From positions 1 to 51,440 of the forward strand of contig REDM01000187.1 in the NCBI GenBank assembly GCA_007693485.1: a stretch of 51,440 bases of DNA, in the 5' to 3' direction. The position numbers and the translations under genes are program-made. The notes below the pieces were generated by a model. It searched no databases and was not told the DNA's origin. It saw nothing but the letters and a program-made list of their open reading frames with translations. Below, in pieces: positions 16,616 through 25,020 of this stretch. Every line of letters starts with the position of its first letter. Within the stretch, counting starts at the first letter, position 1. The stretch is from Spirochaetaceae bacterium. GTDB lineage: Bacteria > Spirochaetota > Spirochaetia > DSM-27196 > PWMO01.

Positions 16616-17587
16616 ATGCACTACAGTTTTCTCTATCCCGGACAGGGTGCACAATTCCCCGGTATGGGCCGGGATCTCTACGATCACTCCGAAAGTGTTC
16701 GTTCGTTATTCAAGCTCGCGTCCGATCAGGTAGGGTTTGACGTTGCCGCGCTGGTCTTTGACGGCAGCGAAGATGACTTGAAATCAACCGACAATACCCA
16801 GATCGCCATGACGGTGGTCAATATCGCTGCAGCTCGGGTGCTGCAGGAGTTCAACATCACCGCGGAGCGCGTAGCCGGGTTCAGCCTTGGTGAATACGCG
16901 GCGCTGGTAGATGCCGGGGTCCTGGACGTGCGTACCGTCTTTCCGGTAGTTCGCGCGCGCGGGCAGGTGATGGAGGCCGCCAGCCGCACACTCGACGGCG
17001 CCGACGGTCCTGCCGGCATGACGGCGGTACTTGGCCTCGGATACGACACCGTGGTCTCCGTCCTGAAGGGGATTCCCGACGCCTATCCGGGCATTCACAA
17101 CAGTCCGGCGCAAACGGTAGTCTCCGGCACCAGCAGCGCGCTGACCGCTGCCGAAGCGGCCCTCAAGGAGGCCGGCGCCCGACGGATTATCCGGCTCAAG
17201 GTGTCGGGACCGTTTCACAGTCCCCTCATGGATCAGGCGCGCAGCGATTTTGCGCGTGAGCTGGCGGCCGTGCCCTTCGCGGACCCGCGCAAACCCGTCT
17301 ATTCCAACGTCACCGGAAAATCGGTAGAATCGGGAGACGAGCTGAAGCGGCTCTGCGTCCAGCAGCTTGTGTCGCCCGTTCAGTGGACACAGACCATGAC
17401 GAGCATGGTAACCGACGGCGTCATGGGGTTTGTGGAGGCCGGACCTGGTACGGTCCTCGGCGGGCTCTGGAACGCCTGGCTGAAGACCAACCCCGACGTG
17501 ATGCTGCAGTGCAGCTCAGCGGGAACGCTCGAACAGATTGAATCGCTGGTCGCGCTTGAGCGCAGCCGGTCGGTCATATCCGGCTGA
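16616..17587 (+). CDS. fabD: Malonyl-CoA:ACP transacylase
   Basis: The 323-residue protein begins SFLYPGQGAQFPGMG, with the oxyanion glutamine. The acyl-enzyme serine is Ser90 in GFSLGEYAAL and the catalytic histidine lies in VSGPFHSPLM (about residue 202). GxQGxQ, GHSxGE and PFHS are the family's three hallmarks and all are present (SLGE replaces SLGE/HSLGE variants). It transfers malonyl from CoA to acyl carrier protein. The ATG at 16616 has GGGAGGAG at 5-6 nt; an upstream in-frame alternative precedes the SD and was rejected. It leads the fabD-fabG-fabF operon. Confidence 0.92.
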   Translation: MHYSFLYPGQGAQFPGMGRDLYDHSESVRSLFKLASDQVGFDVAALVFDGSEDDLKSTDNTQIAMTVVNIAAARVLQEFNITAERVAGFSLGEYAALVDAGVLDVRTVFPVVRARGQVMEAASRTLDGADGPAGMTAVLGLGYDTVVSVLKGIPDAYPGIHNSPAQTVVSGTSSALTAAEAALKEAGARRIIRLKVSGPFHSPLMDQARSDFARELAAVPFADPRKPVYSNVTGKSVESGDELKRLCVQQLVSPVQWTQTMTSMVTDGVMGFVEAGPGTVLGGLWNAWLKTNPDVMLQCSSAGTLEQIESLVALERSRSVISG

Positions 17588-17671
17588 GGGGAAAACGAAT
17601 ATTCATCGCCCAATCGCGCGGCCGATGCGCAGACTCCGGCCGTTGCGGGCGCAGGCACAAAGGAGAAACTC

Positions 17672-18415
17672 ATGTTGGTACAAGGAAAAACTGCTCTGGT
17701 AACCGGTGGTTCCCGGGGTATAGGAAGGGAAATCGTACTGACGCTGCTGAACAACGGCGCGTCGGTCTATTACATCGACCTCGCCGAAGGCGAGTCTCTG
17801 GCGGAGTATCAGGAGATTGCCGCGAAGCACGGCCAGAAGGCGGTATTCAAGCAGGGAAACGTGGCCGATGAAGCCGCGATCACCGCGACCTGCGAGCAGA
17901 TTCTGGAGGAGTCCGGCGGCATCGACATCCTCGTCAACAATGCCGGAATCACCCGTGATGGGTTGGTTTTCCGCATGACCGCCAAGGACTGGAACGACGT
18001 GCTCACCATCAACCTCACGAGCGCCTTCTACATCTCCAAGGTGATCAGTCGCAGCATGATCAAACGCCGCGTCGGCTCCGTCATCAACGTTGCTTCGATC
18101 GTCGGTGTTATCGGAAACGGCGGGCAGACCAACTACTCGGCGTCCAAGGCCGGCCTCATCGGTTTTACCAAGAGTCTGGCCCGTGAAGTAGCGGGGCGCG
18201 GCGTACGCGTGAATGCGATTGCGCCCGGCTTCATCAACACCAAGATGACCGAGCAACTCAACGAAGAGCAGCGCGACGCGCTTCGAGCCCAGATTCCATT
18301 GGGGCGCATTGGTGAGCCGGAAGAGGTTGCCAAGGTTGTGCTCTTTCTTGCCTCCGACCTCGCCTCGTACGTGACCGGCCAGGTGGTGCACATCACCGGC
18401 GGAATGGGAATGTAG
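17672..18415 (+). CDS. fabG: 3-oxoacyl-ACP reductase
   Basis: The 247-residue classical short-chain dehydrogenase has the NADP-binding loop VTGGSRGIGREI (about 11-22), NNAGITRDG with the structural NAG motif (about 90-98), the serine in NVASIVGVIGNGG (about 140) and YSASK (Tyr/Lys about 156/160). Sequence and length fit FabG, which reduces 3-oxoacyl-ACP with NADPH. AAAGGAG lies 6 nt before the ATG. It sits 84 bp after fabD and 9 bp before fabF; the usual acpP between fabG and fabF is absent. Confidence 0.93.
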   Translation: MLVQGKTALVTGGSRGIGREIVLTLLNNGASVYYIDLAEGESLAEYQEIAAKHGQKAVFKQGNVADEAAITATCEQILEESGGIDILVNNAGITRDGLVFRMTAKDWNDVLTINLTSAFYISKVISRSMIKRRVGSVINVASIVGVIGNGGQTNYSASKAGLIGFTKSLAREVAGRGVRVNAIAPGFINTKMTEQLNEEQRDALRAQIPLGRIGEPEEVAKVVLFLASDLASYVTGQVVHITGGMGM

Positions 18416-18424
18416 GAGCGCTGC

Positions 18425-19714
18425 ATGCGAAAACGGGTCGTCATCACCGGGTTGGGAACGGTCAATCCGCTGGGAAACAACGTAGCAGACTTCTGGCAGG
18501 GAATTCGGGAAGGGCGCAGCGGAGTTGCGCCCATTACGCGCTTTGATGCAACCGAGTACCAGACCAAGATCGCCGCCGAGGTCAAGAACTTCAATGCTGC
18601 CGACTTCATGGACCGCAAAGAAGCCCGTAAGATGGACCTGTTTTCGCAGTACGCGGTTGCTGCGAGCCTGGAAGCCATGCGGGACGCCGGGCTCATGGCT
18701 GCAGGCGTTGCCGCAGAAGGATCCGTTTCCGAGGGCGCTTCGCCCTCAACCGCCTATGATCCAACCCGTCTTGGGGTCATTCTGGGTATCGGGATCGGTG
18801 GCTTTCAGACCATCGAGGACTCCTACTGGCAGCTCTACGAGAAGGGGCCCAGTCGCGTTCCTCCCATGACAATCCCCAAGCTGATCGCCAACATCGGTCC
18901 GGGAAACGTGGCAATTGCCATCAACGCCCAGGGGCCGGTCTATTCGCTCGCGACAGCGTGCGCCTCCGGTACCGACGCGCTTGGGAATGCCCTTCGCTGG
19001 ATCGGGGAGGGGCACGGTGACGTGGTGGTTGCCGGTGGCGTTGAAGCGTGTGTCACCAGGCTCGGTGTCTCCGGATTCAACGTGATTCAGGCGCTCAGCA
19101 CTGCGTACAACGATCAGCCCGAGAAAGCTTCCCGACCCTTCGACAAAAACCGCGACGGTTTTGTGATCGGTGAGGGGGCTGGGATTCTGGTGTGTGAAGA
19201 GTACGAGCACGCGCGCGCCCGGGGCGCCCGCATCTACGCCGAACTCGCCGGTTCCGGTGTCACGTGCGATGCCAACCACCTGACGTCACCCCACCCGGAG
19301 GGTCGGGGAGCGATCGCGGCGGTGAAGATGGCGCTGAACGACGCCGGACTCGCGCCAACGGACATCGACTACATCAACGCGCACGGGACCTCGACACCGG
19401 TCAATGATCCCATTGAGACCAGCGTCATCAAGCAGGTGTTTGGAGATCACGCCTACCGGCTGAAGGTTTCGTCCACCAAGTCGATGCACGGCCATCTCAT
19501 TGGAGCCGCCGGCGGGGTAGAGGCAATCGTCTGCGTGCTCGCCATCCGGGACCAGTACTTTCCGCCTACCATCAACCTCGATGAACCCGATGAAGGCTGT
19601 GACCTTGACTATGTTCCCCACCGGGGCGTCGAGGGAACCATCCGGACCACGCTATCCAACTCCCTGGGATTTGGCGGGCATAATGGCGTGGTAATCCTGC
19701 GGTCAATGCAGTAG
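18425..19714 (+). CDS. fabF: Beta-ketoacyl-ACP synthase II
   Basis: The 429-residue elongating condensing enzyme has catalytic Cys in SLATACASGTDAL (about residue 179), His in INAHGTSTPVND (about 320) and His in KSMHGHLIGAAG (about 358). It is slightly longer than the E. coli enzyme because of a Ser/Glu-rich insertion at about residues 79-110 before RLGVILGIGIGG. It elongates acyl-ACP with malonyl-ACP and is important for temperature-dependent unsaturated chain length in model bacteria. It follows fabG by 9 bp, and a response-regulator gene starts 11 bp after its stop. Confidence 0.93.
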   Translation: MRKRVVITGLGTVNPLGNNVADFWQGIREGRSGVAPITRFDATEYQTKIAAEVKNFNAADFMDRKEARKMDLFSQYAVAASLEAMRDAGLMAAGVAAEGSVSEGASPSTAYDPTRLGVILGIGIGGFQTIEDSYWQLYEKGPSRVPPMTIPKLIANIGPGNVAIAINAQGPVYSLATACASGTDALGNALRWIGEGHGDVVVAGGVEACVTRLGVSGFNVIQALSTAYNDQPEKASRPFDKNRDGFVIGEGAGILVCEEYEHARARGARIYAELAGSGVTCDANHLTSPHPEGRGAIAAVKMALNDAGLAPTDIDYINAHGTSTPVNDPIETSVIKQVFGDHAYRLKVSSTKSMHGHLIGAAGGVEAIVCVLAIRDQYFPPTINLDEPDEGCDLDYVPHRGVEGTIRTTLSNSLGFGGHNGVVILRSMQ

Positions 19715-19725
19715 ACTCAACTTCG

Positions 19726-20316
19726 GTGGAATCGCAACGGAAGCCGCTCATCCTGCTTGCCGATGACAACCGGATAAACCGGTTGTTGGTCATCTCGACG
19801 CTGAAAGACGAACCCTACCGGATCGTTGAGGTAACCAACGGCCGGGAGGCCGTCGCTGCCGCCCTGCACGAAGTCCCCGATCTCATTCTCATGGACCTGA
19901 TGATGCCGGTGGTTTCCGGCGTTGATGCGACCCGCGAACTCAAGAGTCGCCAGGAAACCGCCCGCGTTCCCATCCTGATGCTCACCGCGTTGAATGCCAC
20001 CGAAGATCGCGTTCGCGCCTTCGATGCCGGGGCGACCGGGTTTCTCACCAAGCCCTTCGACCGCCTCGAGCTGACCGCCACCATCCGGTCATACATCAAC
20101 CTGTCGCTGATGAATCAGCGCTACACGCTGACCGCCGAGAATCACGTAACCGGCCTGCCCAACCGCGTCGGGTTTCGCGACCGCCGCGCTCACTTCACAA
20201 AACCGTGGCTCTATCTGGTCAAGGTCGACGGCCTGTCAACGATATCGCAGCTCTACGGTGAGACCGAGTACGGTGTCCCGACCTCCGCCGGTGAGCTCCC
20301 AACCGGGGGCGGCTGA
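19726..20316 (+). CDS. Response regulator with a truncated GGDEF-like output domain
   Basis: The 196-residue protein has a full receiver domain (about 7-125) with Asp13/Asp14, phospho-acceptor Asp57 in LILMDLMMP, Thr87 and Lys109. After a short linker comes ENHVTGLPNRVGFRDR, the typical start of a GGDEF or GGDEF-related domain (compare DxLTGLxNR), then KPWLYLVKVDGLSTISQLYGE. The reading frame then ends in a low-complexity tail with no GG(D/E)EF motif; only 56 bp separate it from the next gene. It cannot be an active diguanylate cyclase as it stands. The start is GTG, 11 bp after fabF. Confidence 0.75.
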   Translation: MESQRKPLILLADDNRINRLLVISTLKDEPYRIVEVTNGREAVAAALHEVPDLILMDLMMPVVSGVDATRELKSRQETARVPILMLTALNATEDRVRAFDAGATGFLTKPFDRLELTATIRSYINLSLMNQRYTLTAENHVTGLPNRVGFRDRRAHFTKPWLYLVKVDGLSTISQLYGETEYGVPTSAGELPTGGG

Positions 20317-20341
20317 CACGCTGTCTGTTTCGGTTTAGGAT
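20313..20341 (+). promoter_or_regulatory. Promoter of the SH3b-M48-cyclase operon
   Basis: CTGACA (20313-20318), 17 bp and TAGGAT (20336-20341); the start is near 20348, 25 nt before the ATG at 20373, with GGGAGG as ribosome site. The -35 overlaps the stop codon of the truncated response regulator. Confidence 0.5.
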
Positions 20342-20372
20342 GTACGGGTAACCGCGCGGGAGGCGCCCGAAC

Positions 20373-20855
20373 ATGAAACAAATACAATTACCGATAGCCG
20401 TCGCCCTGCTGCTCTGGCTTGGGCCGGCGGTGGCATTTACCCAGACTACAATGAGCGTCGAGGTTCGTGAGACTCAGTTGAGGGCCACGCCCAGCTTCCT
20501 TGGACGCGTTGACGCGCTGCTCCAATACGGCGATCAGGTGTCCGTACTCGAAGAGGCGCAGGGATGGGCCCGGGTTACGCATCAGAGCGCAACCGGCTGG
20601 GTCCACGGATCCGCCCTTACTACCAAGCGCATCGTCATGCAGGCCGGCGACGCGTCCGCCCAGCGCGGCGCCACCGGCAGCGAGGTTGCTCTGGCAGGTC
20701 GCGGGTTCAATCAGGAAGTCGAGGACCGGTATCGGGCAGAGCAGGGACTCGACTTTTCCAGCGTCGACCGTATGGAGGGCTACGGCGTGGATCCCACGCG
20801 CCTCGCAGCCTTCCTTGCCGAAGGAGAGCTGCGGCTCCCGGGAGCGGCCCAATGA
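20373..20855 (+). CDS. Secreted SH3b-domain protein
   Basis: The 160-residue protein has a signal peptide (MKQIQL plus a hydrophobic run to about residue 22, cleavage likely near AFT-QT). A bacterial SH3 domain follows (about 26-85), with the LRATPSFLGRVDALLQYGDQVSVLEEAQGWARV pattern split across its strands and ending GWVHGSAL. The remaining 75 residues are polar and unrecognised. SH3b domains bind peptidoglycan or proteins, so it probably works in the periplasm. Its stop overlaps the ATG of the M48 protease (ATGA), so the two products are likely partners. Confidence 0.8.
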   Translation: MKQIQLPIAVALLLWLGPAVAFTQTTMSVEVRETQLRATPSFLGRVDALLQYGDQVSVLEEAQGWARVTHQSATGWVHGSALTTKRIVMQAGDASAQRGATGSEVALAGRGFNQEVEDRYRAEQGLDFSSVDRMEGYGVDPTRLAAFLAEGELRLPGAAQ

Positions 20856-21784
20856 ACCGCCGCACCAGCTTTTCGAGAACAATACGTATCGCGTTCATCG
20901 CGACCCTGGTCCTTGCAGCCATCGGCTGCGCGGGCCTCGGATCGATCACAGAAATTGGAACGGGTGTCGCGGTTGCAACCGGGCGCATGACCGACCAGCA
21001 GGCGCAGTCGCTGACGCGAACCGCCGAGGCGGTTGAGCGAAGCGCTGAGGACATCACCCCGGAGCAGGAGTACTACATCGGCCGCTCCGTGGGAGCCGTC
21101 ATCCTGGACCAGTACCGATCCTATGACAATGCTACCGCTACCGAGTACCTCAACCTGGTTGGGCAGGCGCTCGCGCTCGCATCCGACCGGCCGGAACTCT
21201 TCGGCGGGTACCGCTTCATGATTCTGGAAGCCGACGAGGTGAACGCCTTCGCAACGCCCAGCGGGCTGATCTTTGTTTCGCGTGGCATGCTCCGGCTCAC
21301 CCGTTCTGAGGATGATCTCGCGGCGGTGCTCGCCCATGAGATTGGCCACATTCAGCATCGTCACGGTCTGAAGGCCATCCGTACGTCGCGGATCACAACC
21401 GCCCTCACCAGCGCTGCACTTACGGGCGCTCAGTTTGCAACATCTGCGGAAGTCGCTGAGCTGACCGCCGCGTTCGAAGGTTCCATCACCGACATCACCT
21501 CCACCCTGATCAACAGCGGCTACTCACGGGGAGCCGAACGCGAGGCAGACGAGGCTGCGGTCGAGATCATGAAGCGGGTGGGGTACGATCCGGCGGCTCT
21601 GATCCGCGTACTCGAGCGCATGGGCGAAGGTTGGGATCCTGCCGGGCCCGGTTTCGCGCGCACCCACCCGGCTCCCGACACCCGCGTCTCGGTTGTGCGG
21701 CGCGCCATTGGTTCCTACCGCCATCAGCCCGTGGGTGTCGCCGCCCGTCAGCGACGGTTTGACCGCGCCCTCGGTTCGATCTGA
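20852..21784 (+). CDS. M48 family metalloprotease, probable lipoprotein
   Basis: The 310-residue protein has a signal with a likely lipobox ending AAIGC (cysteine about residue 26). The zinc motif HEIGH lies in LAAVLAHEIGHIQHRHG (about 160-176), with the third ligand Glu in GAEREADEAAVEIM (about 229). This resembles periplasmic BepA/LoiP-type M48 peptidases, which assemble or degrade outer membrane proteins. The NAFATPSGLIFVSRGML strand before HExxH fits the family. It is coupled to the upstream SH3b gene and followed 14 bp later by the cyclase gene. Confidence 0.88.
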   Translation: MNRRTSFSRTIRIAFIATLVLAAIGCAGLGSITEIGTGVAVATGRMTDQQAQSLTRTAEAVERSAEDITPEQEYYIGRSVGAVILDQYRSYDNATATEYLNLVGQALALASDRPELFGGYRFMILEADEVNAFATPSGLIFVSRGMLRLTRSEDDLAAVLAHEIGHIQHRHGLKAIRTSRITTALTSAALTGAQFATSAEVAELTAAFEGSITDITSTLINSGYSRGAEREADEAAVEIMKRVGYDPAALIRVLERMGEGWDPAGPGFARTHPAPDTRVSVVRRAIGSYRHQPVGVAARQRRFDRALGSI

Positions 21785-21798
21785 ACGGGGGGAATGCC

Positions 21799-23985
21799 AT
21801 GAGTGCATTGCAACCCGATCACACCCCGCGGACCGCGCGTGTCTTTACCGCGGCGCTGCTTCGCGGCAGCATTGTCGCGGCGATCGCTGCGGCCTGCGCT
21901 TTGCTACTCTGGTTCAGCGGCGCCCTCGAGACCTTTGAAGCCAGAACCTGGGACGCCCGGGCCCGGTTTTTTGCCTCGCGCCGGGAGCCCGACCAGCGGG
22001 TTGTTCTGATTCTTCTTGATCAGGCGAGTCTCGACTGGGCGCGCGATGCGATGGGCCTCACCTGGCCATGGCCGCGTGAGGTCTACTCCTACCTGGTGAA
22101 CTTTGTCGGCCGCGCCAATACCGAAGCACTCGCATTCGACGTACTCTACCTCGAACCGTCGGCGTTTGGGGTGTTTGACGATCAGGCCTTCGGCACGGCG
22201 ATTGCGCAGTACGAGCGCTTTGTGGGTTCCGCGTTCTTCGGGCAGGAAACCGGGACGGTCCTTCAATGGCCGTTGGATGTGCCGCTCCCGCGTGTGGAGG
22301 CCGTACGAACGGCCGCTGCGGGCCGTGGAGAGCGCGATCCCGTTCTGGAATACCGGTACCCGCGCGCAGCGTTTCCCATTCCCGAAGTTTCCCAGAACAG
22401 CCGCGTTCTCTCCAACGTGCAGCTTGAACCCGACAGCGACGGAGTCTACCGGCGGGCACGGCCCATCGTGATGTTTGACGGCCAGGTGGTCCCCTCGCTC
22501 GGTCTCGCCACCTGGCTCGCTTCACTGGAGGCCGGCTCCGCGCTCACCCTCGAGCTCGACGGCAATACGCTGCGCGCTGGGGAGCACTCGATCCCGCTGG
22601 ATGCTTCCGGCCGGGTCATTCTGCAGTTCAAAAATGAGCGGGGACGGCATCGCGATTTCAGCGCGGCGGCCATCCTGCAGAGCGAGATTCAACTGCTTTC
22701 CGGCGAGGAACCGCTGGTCGACCCGACGGAGCTCGATGGTGCCTACGTCCTGTTTGGGTTTTCCGCGCCCGGGCTGTTTGATCTGCGCACTTCCCCGATC
22801 ACCTCGCTGGTGCCCGGAGTGGATGTTCACGCGACGCTGCTGGAGAACCTGCTCTCCGACGACTTCATTCGCCCCTTCCCCGTCTGGGGCGCCGTAGCGC
22901 TTACCGTGCTGCTGGTACTCGCCTCCGCTCTGATCGCGACCCTGATCGCCGGCGCGGGCCCTACGGTCGTGGCCTACCTTGTGCTTCTGCCCGTTCCCAC
23001 GGTTGCCGCTTTCATCGGGTACCACGGCGGTTACTGGGTCCCGTTGCTCCTGCCCACGGTGGGGGTTGGACTCGCGTTGGTTGGGTCCAGCGTGGCAAAC
23101 TACGCAACCGAGGGCAAACAGAAGCGCTACATAAAAAACGCGTTCCAGCAGTACCTCAGTCCCGATGTCATCGAAGAGCTGATTCAGGATCCCGGCAGGC
23201 TCCGACTCGGCGGGGAACGTCGTGAGCTCTCGATCTTCTTCTCCGACCTTCAGGGATTCACGTCACTCTCGGAGGGGCTCTCGCCGGAGGACCTTACCGC
23301 CCTGCTGAACGAGTACCTCTCCGCGATGACCGACATCATCCACGATGAAGGTGGAACCGTGGACAAGTACGAGGGCGACGCCATCATCGCCTTCTGGAAT
23401 GCACCGCTGGCACAGGAGGATCACGCCGAGCGTGCGGTGCGGGCGGCTCTTCGCTGTCAGCAGAAGCTCGCCGAGTTGCGGCCGGTCTTCGCCGAACGAG
23501 TTGGAAAAGAGCTCTTCATGCGAATTGGCATCAATAGCGGTCCTGCGGTGGTAGGGAACATGGGTTCTCGTACGCGGTTTGACTACACCATGCTGGGCGA
23601 TTCGGTGAACCTCGCGGCACGGCTGGAAGGCATCAACAAACAGTTTGGAACCTACACGATGATTTCGCACGCCACGCTCTCGCGCACGGGATCGCTCTTT
23701 GCGGCGCGTGAACTGTCGCGCGTTGCGGTAGTGGGCCGCGCGGAACCGGTTGTAGTCTACGAGCCCTTTTTCCCGGATGAGTTCGAACGGGAGCGCCCCC
23801 GCCTCGACGCCTTCCGGGACGGGCTGCAGTCCTATTACGCAGGAAATTTCGCGGACGCCGAGGCGCGGTTCACCCGGATCAGCACGCAGGATCCCCCCGC
23901 CGCGCACTACCTGGCCCGCTGTCGCGAGCTGCAGGAGCAACCTCCGCTGGAGTGGGACGGCGTCTGGGTGATGACGTCCAAATAG
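21799..23985 (+). CDS. CHASE2-domain class III adenylate cyclase
   Basis: The 728-residue protein has an N-terminal membrane helix (about 22-45), a periplasmic CHASE2 sensor (about 50-345, with WDARARFFASRR and FDVLYLEPSAFG), three closely spaced helices (about 355-432) and a cytoplasmic class III cyclase domain (about 470-650). Both metal aspartates are visible (FFSDLQGFTSL and KYEGDAIIAFW), with the adenine-selecting Lys in VDKYEGD and Thr in DYTMLGD, and the transition-state Asn/Arg in SVNLAARLEG. All catalytic residues for cAMP synthesis are therefore present. About 75 residues of helical, TPR-like tail follow. The CHASE2 ligand is unknown. Confidence 0.92.
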   Translation: MSALQPDHTPRTARVFTAALLRGSIVAAIAAACALLLWFSGALETFEARTWDARARFFASRREPDQRVVLILLDQASLDWARDAMGLTWPWPREVYSYLVNFVGRANTEALAFDVLYLEPSAFGVFDDQAFGTAIAQYERFVGSAFFGQETGTVLQWPLDVPLPRVEAVRTAAAGRGERDPVLEYRYPRAAFPIPEVSQNSRVLSNVQLEPDSDGVYRRARPIVMFDGQVVPSLGLATWLASLEAGSALTLELDGNTLRAGEHSIPLDASGRVILQFKNERGRHRDFSAAAILQSEIQLLSGEEPLVDPTELDGAYVLFGFSAPGLFDLRTSPITSLVPGVDVHATLLENLLSDDFIRPFPVWGAVALTVLLVLASALIATLIAGAGPTVVAYLVLLPVPTVAAFIGYHGGYWVPLLLPTVGVGLALVGSSVANYATEGKQKRYIKNAFQQYLSPDVIEELIQDPGRLRLGGERRELSIFFSDLQGFTSLSEGLSPEDLTALLNEYLSAMTDIIHDEGGTVDKYEGDAIIAFWNAPLAQEDHAERAVRAALRCQQKLAELRPVFAERVGKELFMRIGINSGPAVVGNMGSRTRFDYTMLGDSVNLAARLEGINKQFGTYTMISHATLSRTGSLFAARELSRVAVVGRAEPVVVYEPFFPDEFERERPRLDAFRDGLQSYYAGNFADAEARFTRISTQDPPAAHYLARCRELQEQPPLEWDGVWVMTSK

Positions 23986-23986
23986 C

Positions 23987-24017
23987 AAAAAATCGCGCCC
24001 CGGGGTGCCCCGGCGCG
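23987..24017 (-). terminator. Rho-independent terminator of the TPR-rubredoxin operon
   Basis: Immediately after the rubredoxin stop, a GC-rich stem (CGCGCC/GGCGCG plus GGGG/CCCC with a two-base bulge, 23994-24017) is followed on the minus strand by six T (23987-23992). It also lies just past the cyclase stop, but has no T-run in the plus direction. Confidence 0.75.
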
Positions 24018-24018
24018 G

Positions 24019-24180
24019 TTACTCTTCGGGACTGAACTCTTCTTTCGGAGCGCCACAGACCGGACAGACCCAGTCTTCAGGCAACGCGTCGAACGTGGTT
24101 CCGACGGGGATCCCGGCGTCCGGGTCTCCTTCGCTCGGGTCGTAAATGTAACCACACACCATGCAGACGTACAGTGTCAT
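24019..24180 (-). CDS. Rubredoxin
   Basis: A 53-residue protein read directly from the sequence. It starts [19 protein letters not shown] and ends with [14 protein letters not shown]. The two CxxCG knuckles (Cys6/Cys9 and Cys39/Cys42) bind one iron, and the aromatic core residues Tyr4, Tyr11, Tyr13, Phe30 and Trp37 are all in place. It is a cytoplasmic one-electron carrier, typically serving oxygen or superoxide reduction; its partner is not adjacent. The start has GGAG 8 nt upstream inside a palindrome. It is co-transcribed with the TPR gene, 17 bp upstream. Confidence 0.95.
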   Translation of the reverse strand: MTLYVCMVCGYIYDPSEGDPDAGIPVGTTFDALPEDWVCPVCGAPKEEFSPEE

Positions 24181-24185
24181 TTCTC

Positions 24186-24199
24186 AATCTCCGGAGATT
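24186..24199 (-). promoter_or_regulatory. Palindrome covering the rubredoxin SD
   Basis: AATCTCCGGAGATT is a perfect 14-bp palindrome holding the SD (GGAG) of rubredoxin and part of the stop codon of the TPR gene. If it folds or pairs between copies, the SD is masked until a ribosome finishing the TPR gene opens it, so it may couple translation. Confidence 0.35.
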
Positions 24200-24878
24200 A
24201 CGGCCACTGCACGTCGGTGAGCAGCGTGAGCTTGGTCCGGGCACGTTCGTCCTCGGGGTTTAACTCTACCGCGCGTTGCAGGCTCTTGATCGCTTCGAGA
24301 TTATTGTGGAGCCCGTAATGGGCAACCCCAAGCATGTAGTAGACTTCGGCAAAATCGGGAGTGGCCTCGGCGAGCTCGGTCAGCAGGTCGAGGGCTTCTC
24401 CGTACGCCTTGTGCTTGATCTTGAGCTGCGCGAGGTAGAAGTTGGCGATCAGCGACTCGCGCGAGGTTTTCCGGAACGCCGCAAATCCCGCGGCCGCCGC
24501 CTCGTCCTTGCCGAGAAAGAATTGAATCAGCCCCACAAAATAGCCTGCCATCGCGTGGCTCTCGCTTCCCATCGCAACCACGGCAGAAAACGCGTCGAGC
24601 GCCTCGTCGAGGCGCCCCATGCGGTAGAGACAGACTCCGAGCTTGTAGAAGGCAATACCAAATTTGGGATTGATCGCGGTCGCCTCGCGATAGGTCGCGA
24701 TCGCGTCTTCGAGCTTGCCCAGGGAGTAGCGGATGTTTCCAAGGATGAGCAGGAAGAATGTGTTGTCGGGATCGGCGCTGCGTAATTCGCCAAACGCGGT
24801 CTCGGCAGCGGCCCACTCGCCGGCGAGGTAGTGGCTCATTGCCTTCTGATACTGGGGATCGGCGTGATTCAGTTCCAT
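24198..24878 (-). CDS. TPR-repeat protein
   Basis: The 226-residue protein is made almost wholly of about six tetratricopeptide repeats. Clear units include HYLAGEWAAAETAFGEL, NIRYSLGKLEDAIATYREA, GVCLYRMGRLDEALDAF, KIKHKAYGEALDLLTEL and HYGLHNNLEAIKSLQRA, with canonical Gly/Ala and Pro positions. There is no signal peptide or membrane helix, so it should be a cytoplasmic scaffold. GAGGAG lies 8 nt before the ATG and a good promoter lies upstream. The only operon neighbour is rubredoxin; a role in assembling a redox enzyme would be speculation. Confidence 0.88.
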   Translation of the reverse strand: MELNHADPQYQKAMSHYLAGEWAAAETAFGELRSADPDNTFFLLILGNIRYSLGKLEDAIATYREATAINPKFGIAFYKLGVCLYRMGRLDEALDAFSAVVAMGSESHAMAGYFVGLIQFFLGKDEAAAAGFAAFRKTSRESLIANFYLAQLKIKHKAYGEALDLLTELAEATPDFAEVYYMLGVAHYGLHNNLEAIKSLQRAVELNPEDERARTKLTLLTDVQWP

Positions 24879-24920
24879 CGATTGTGCTCCTCGTTGTATT
24901 CCGGTGGCCGATTGCGCTTC

Positions 24921-24949
24921 AGTCTACTACGCATGTCCACCCGGTGCAA
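24921..24949 (-). promoter_or_regulatory. Sigma70-type promoter of the TPR-rubredoxin operon
   Basis: On the minus strand TTGCAC (24944-24949), 17 bp and TAGACT (24921-24926). The start is near 24914, giving a 36-nt leader to the ATG at 24878. Confidence 0.5.
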
Positions 24950-25020
24950 CCAATGGCGTCCGCCTTCCCGGTGCCGGGCGGCGGGCCTCAGCCGGCGTGC
25001 CCCAGCCGGCGTGCTCCCAC

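Noticed and set aside
16414-16617. Longer N-terminus for FabH
   Set aside because: The extra residues have no FabH similarity, and the predicted promoter lies inside them.
24979-25018. Short tandem-like repeat (AGCCGGCGTGC twice)
   Set aside because: Only two copies in a GC-rich gap between the TPR and fumC genes; too little to call a repeat array or regulatory element.
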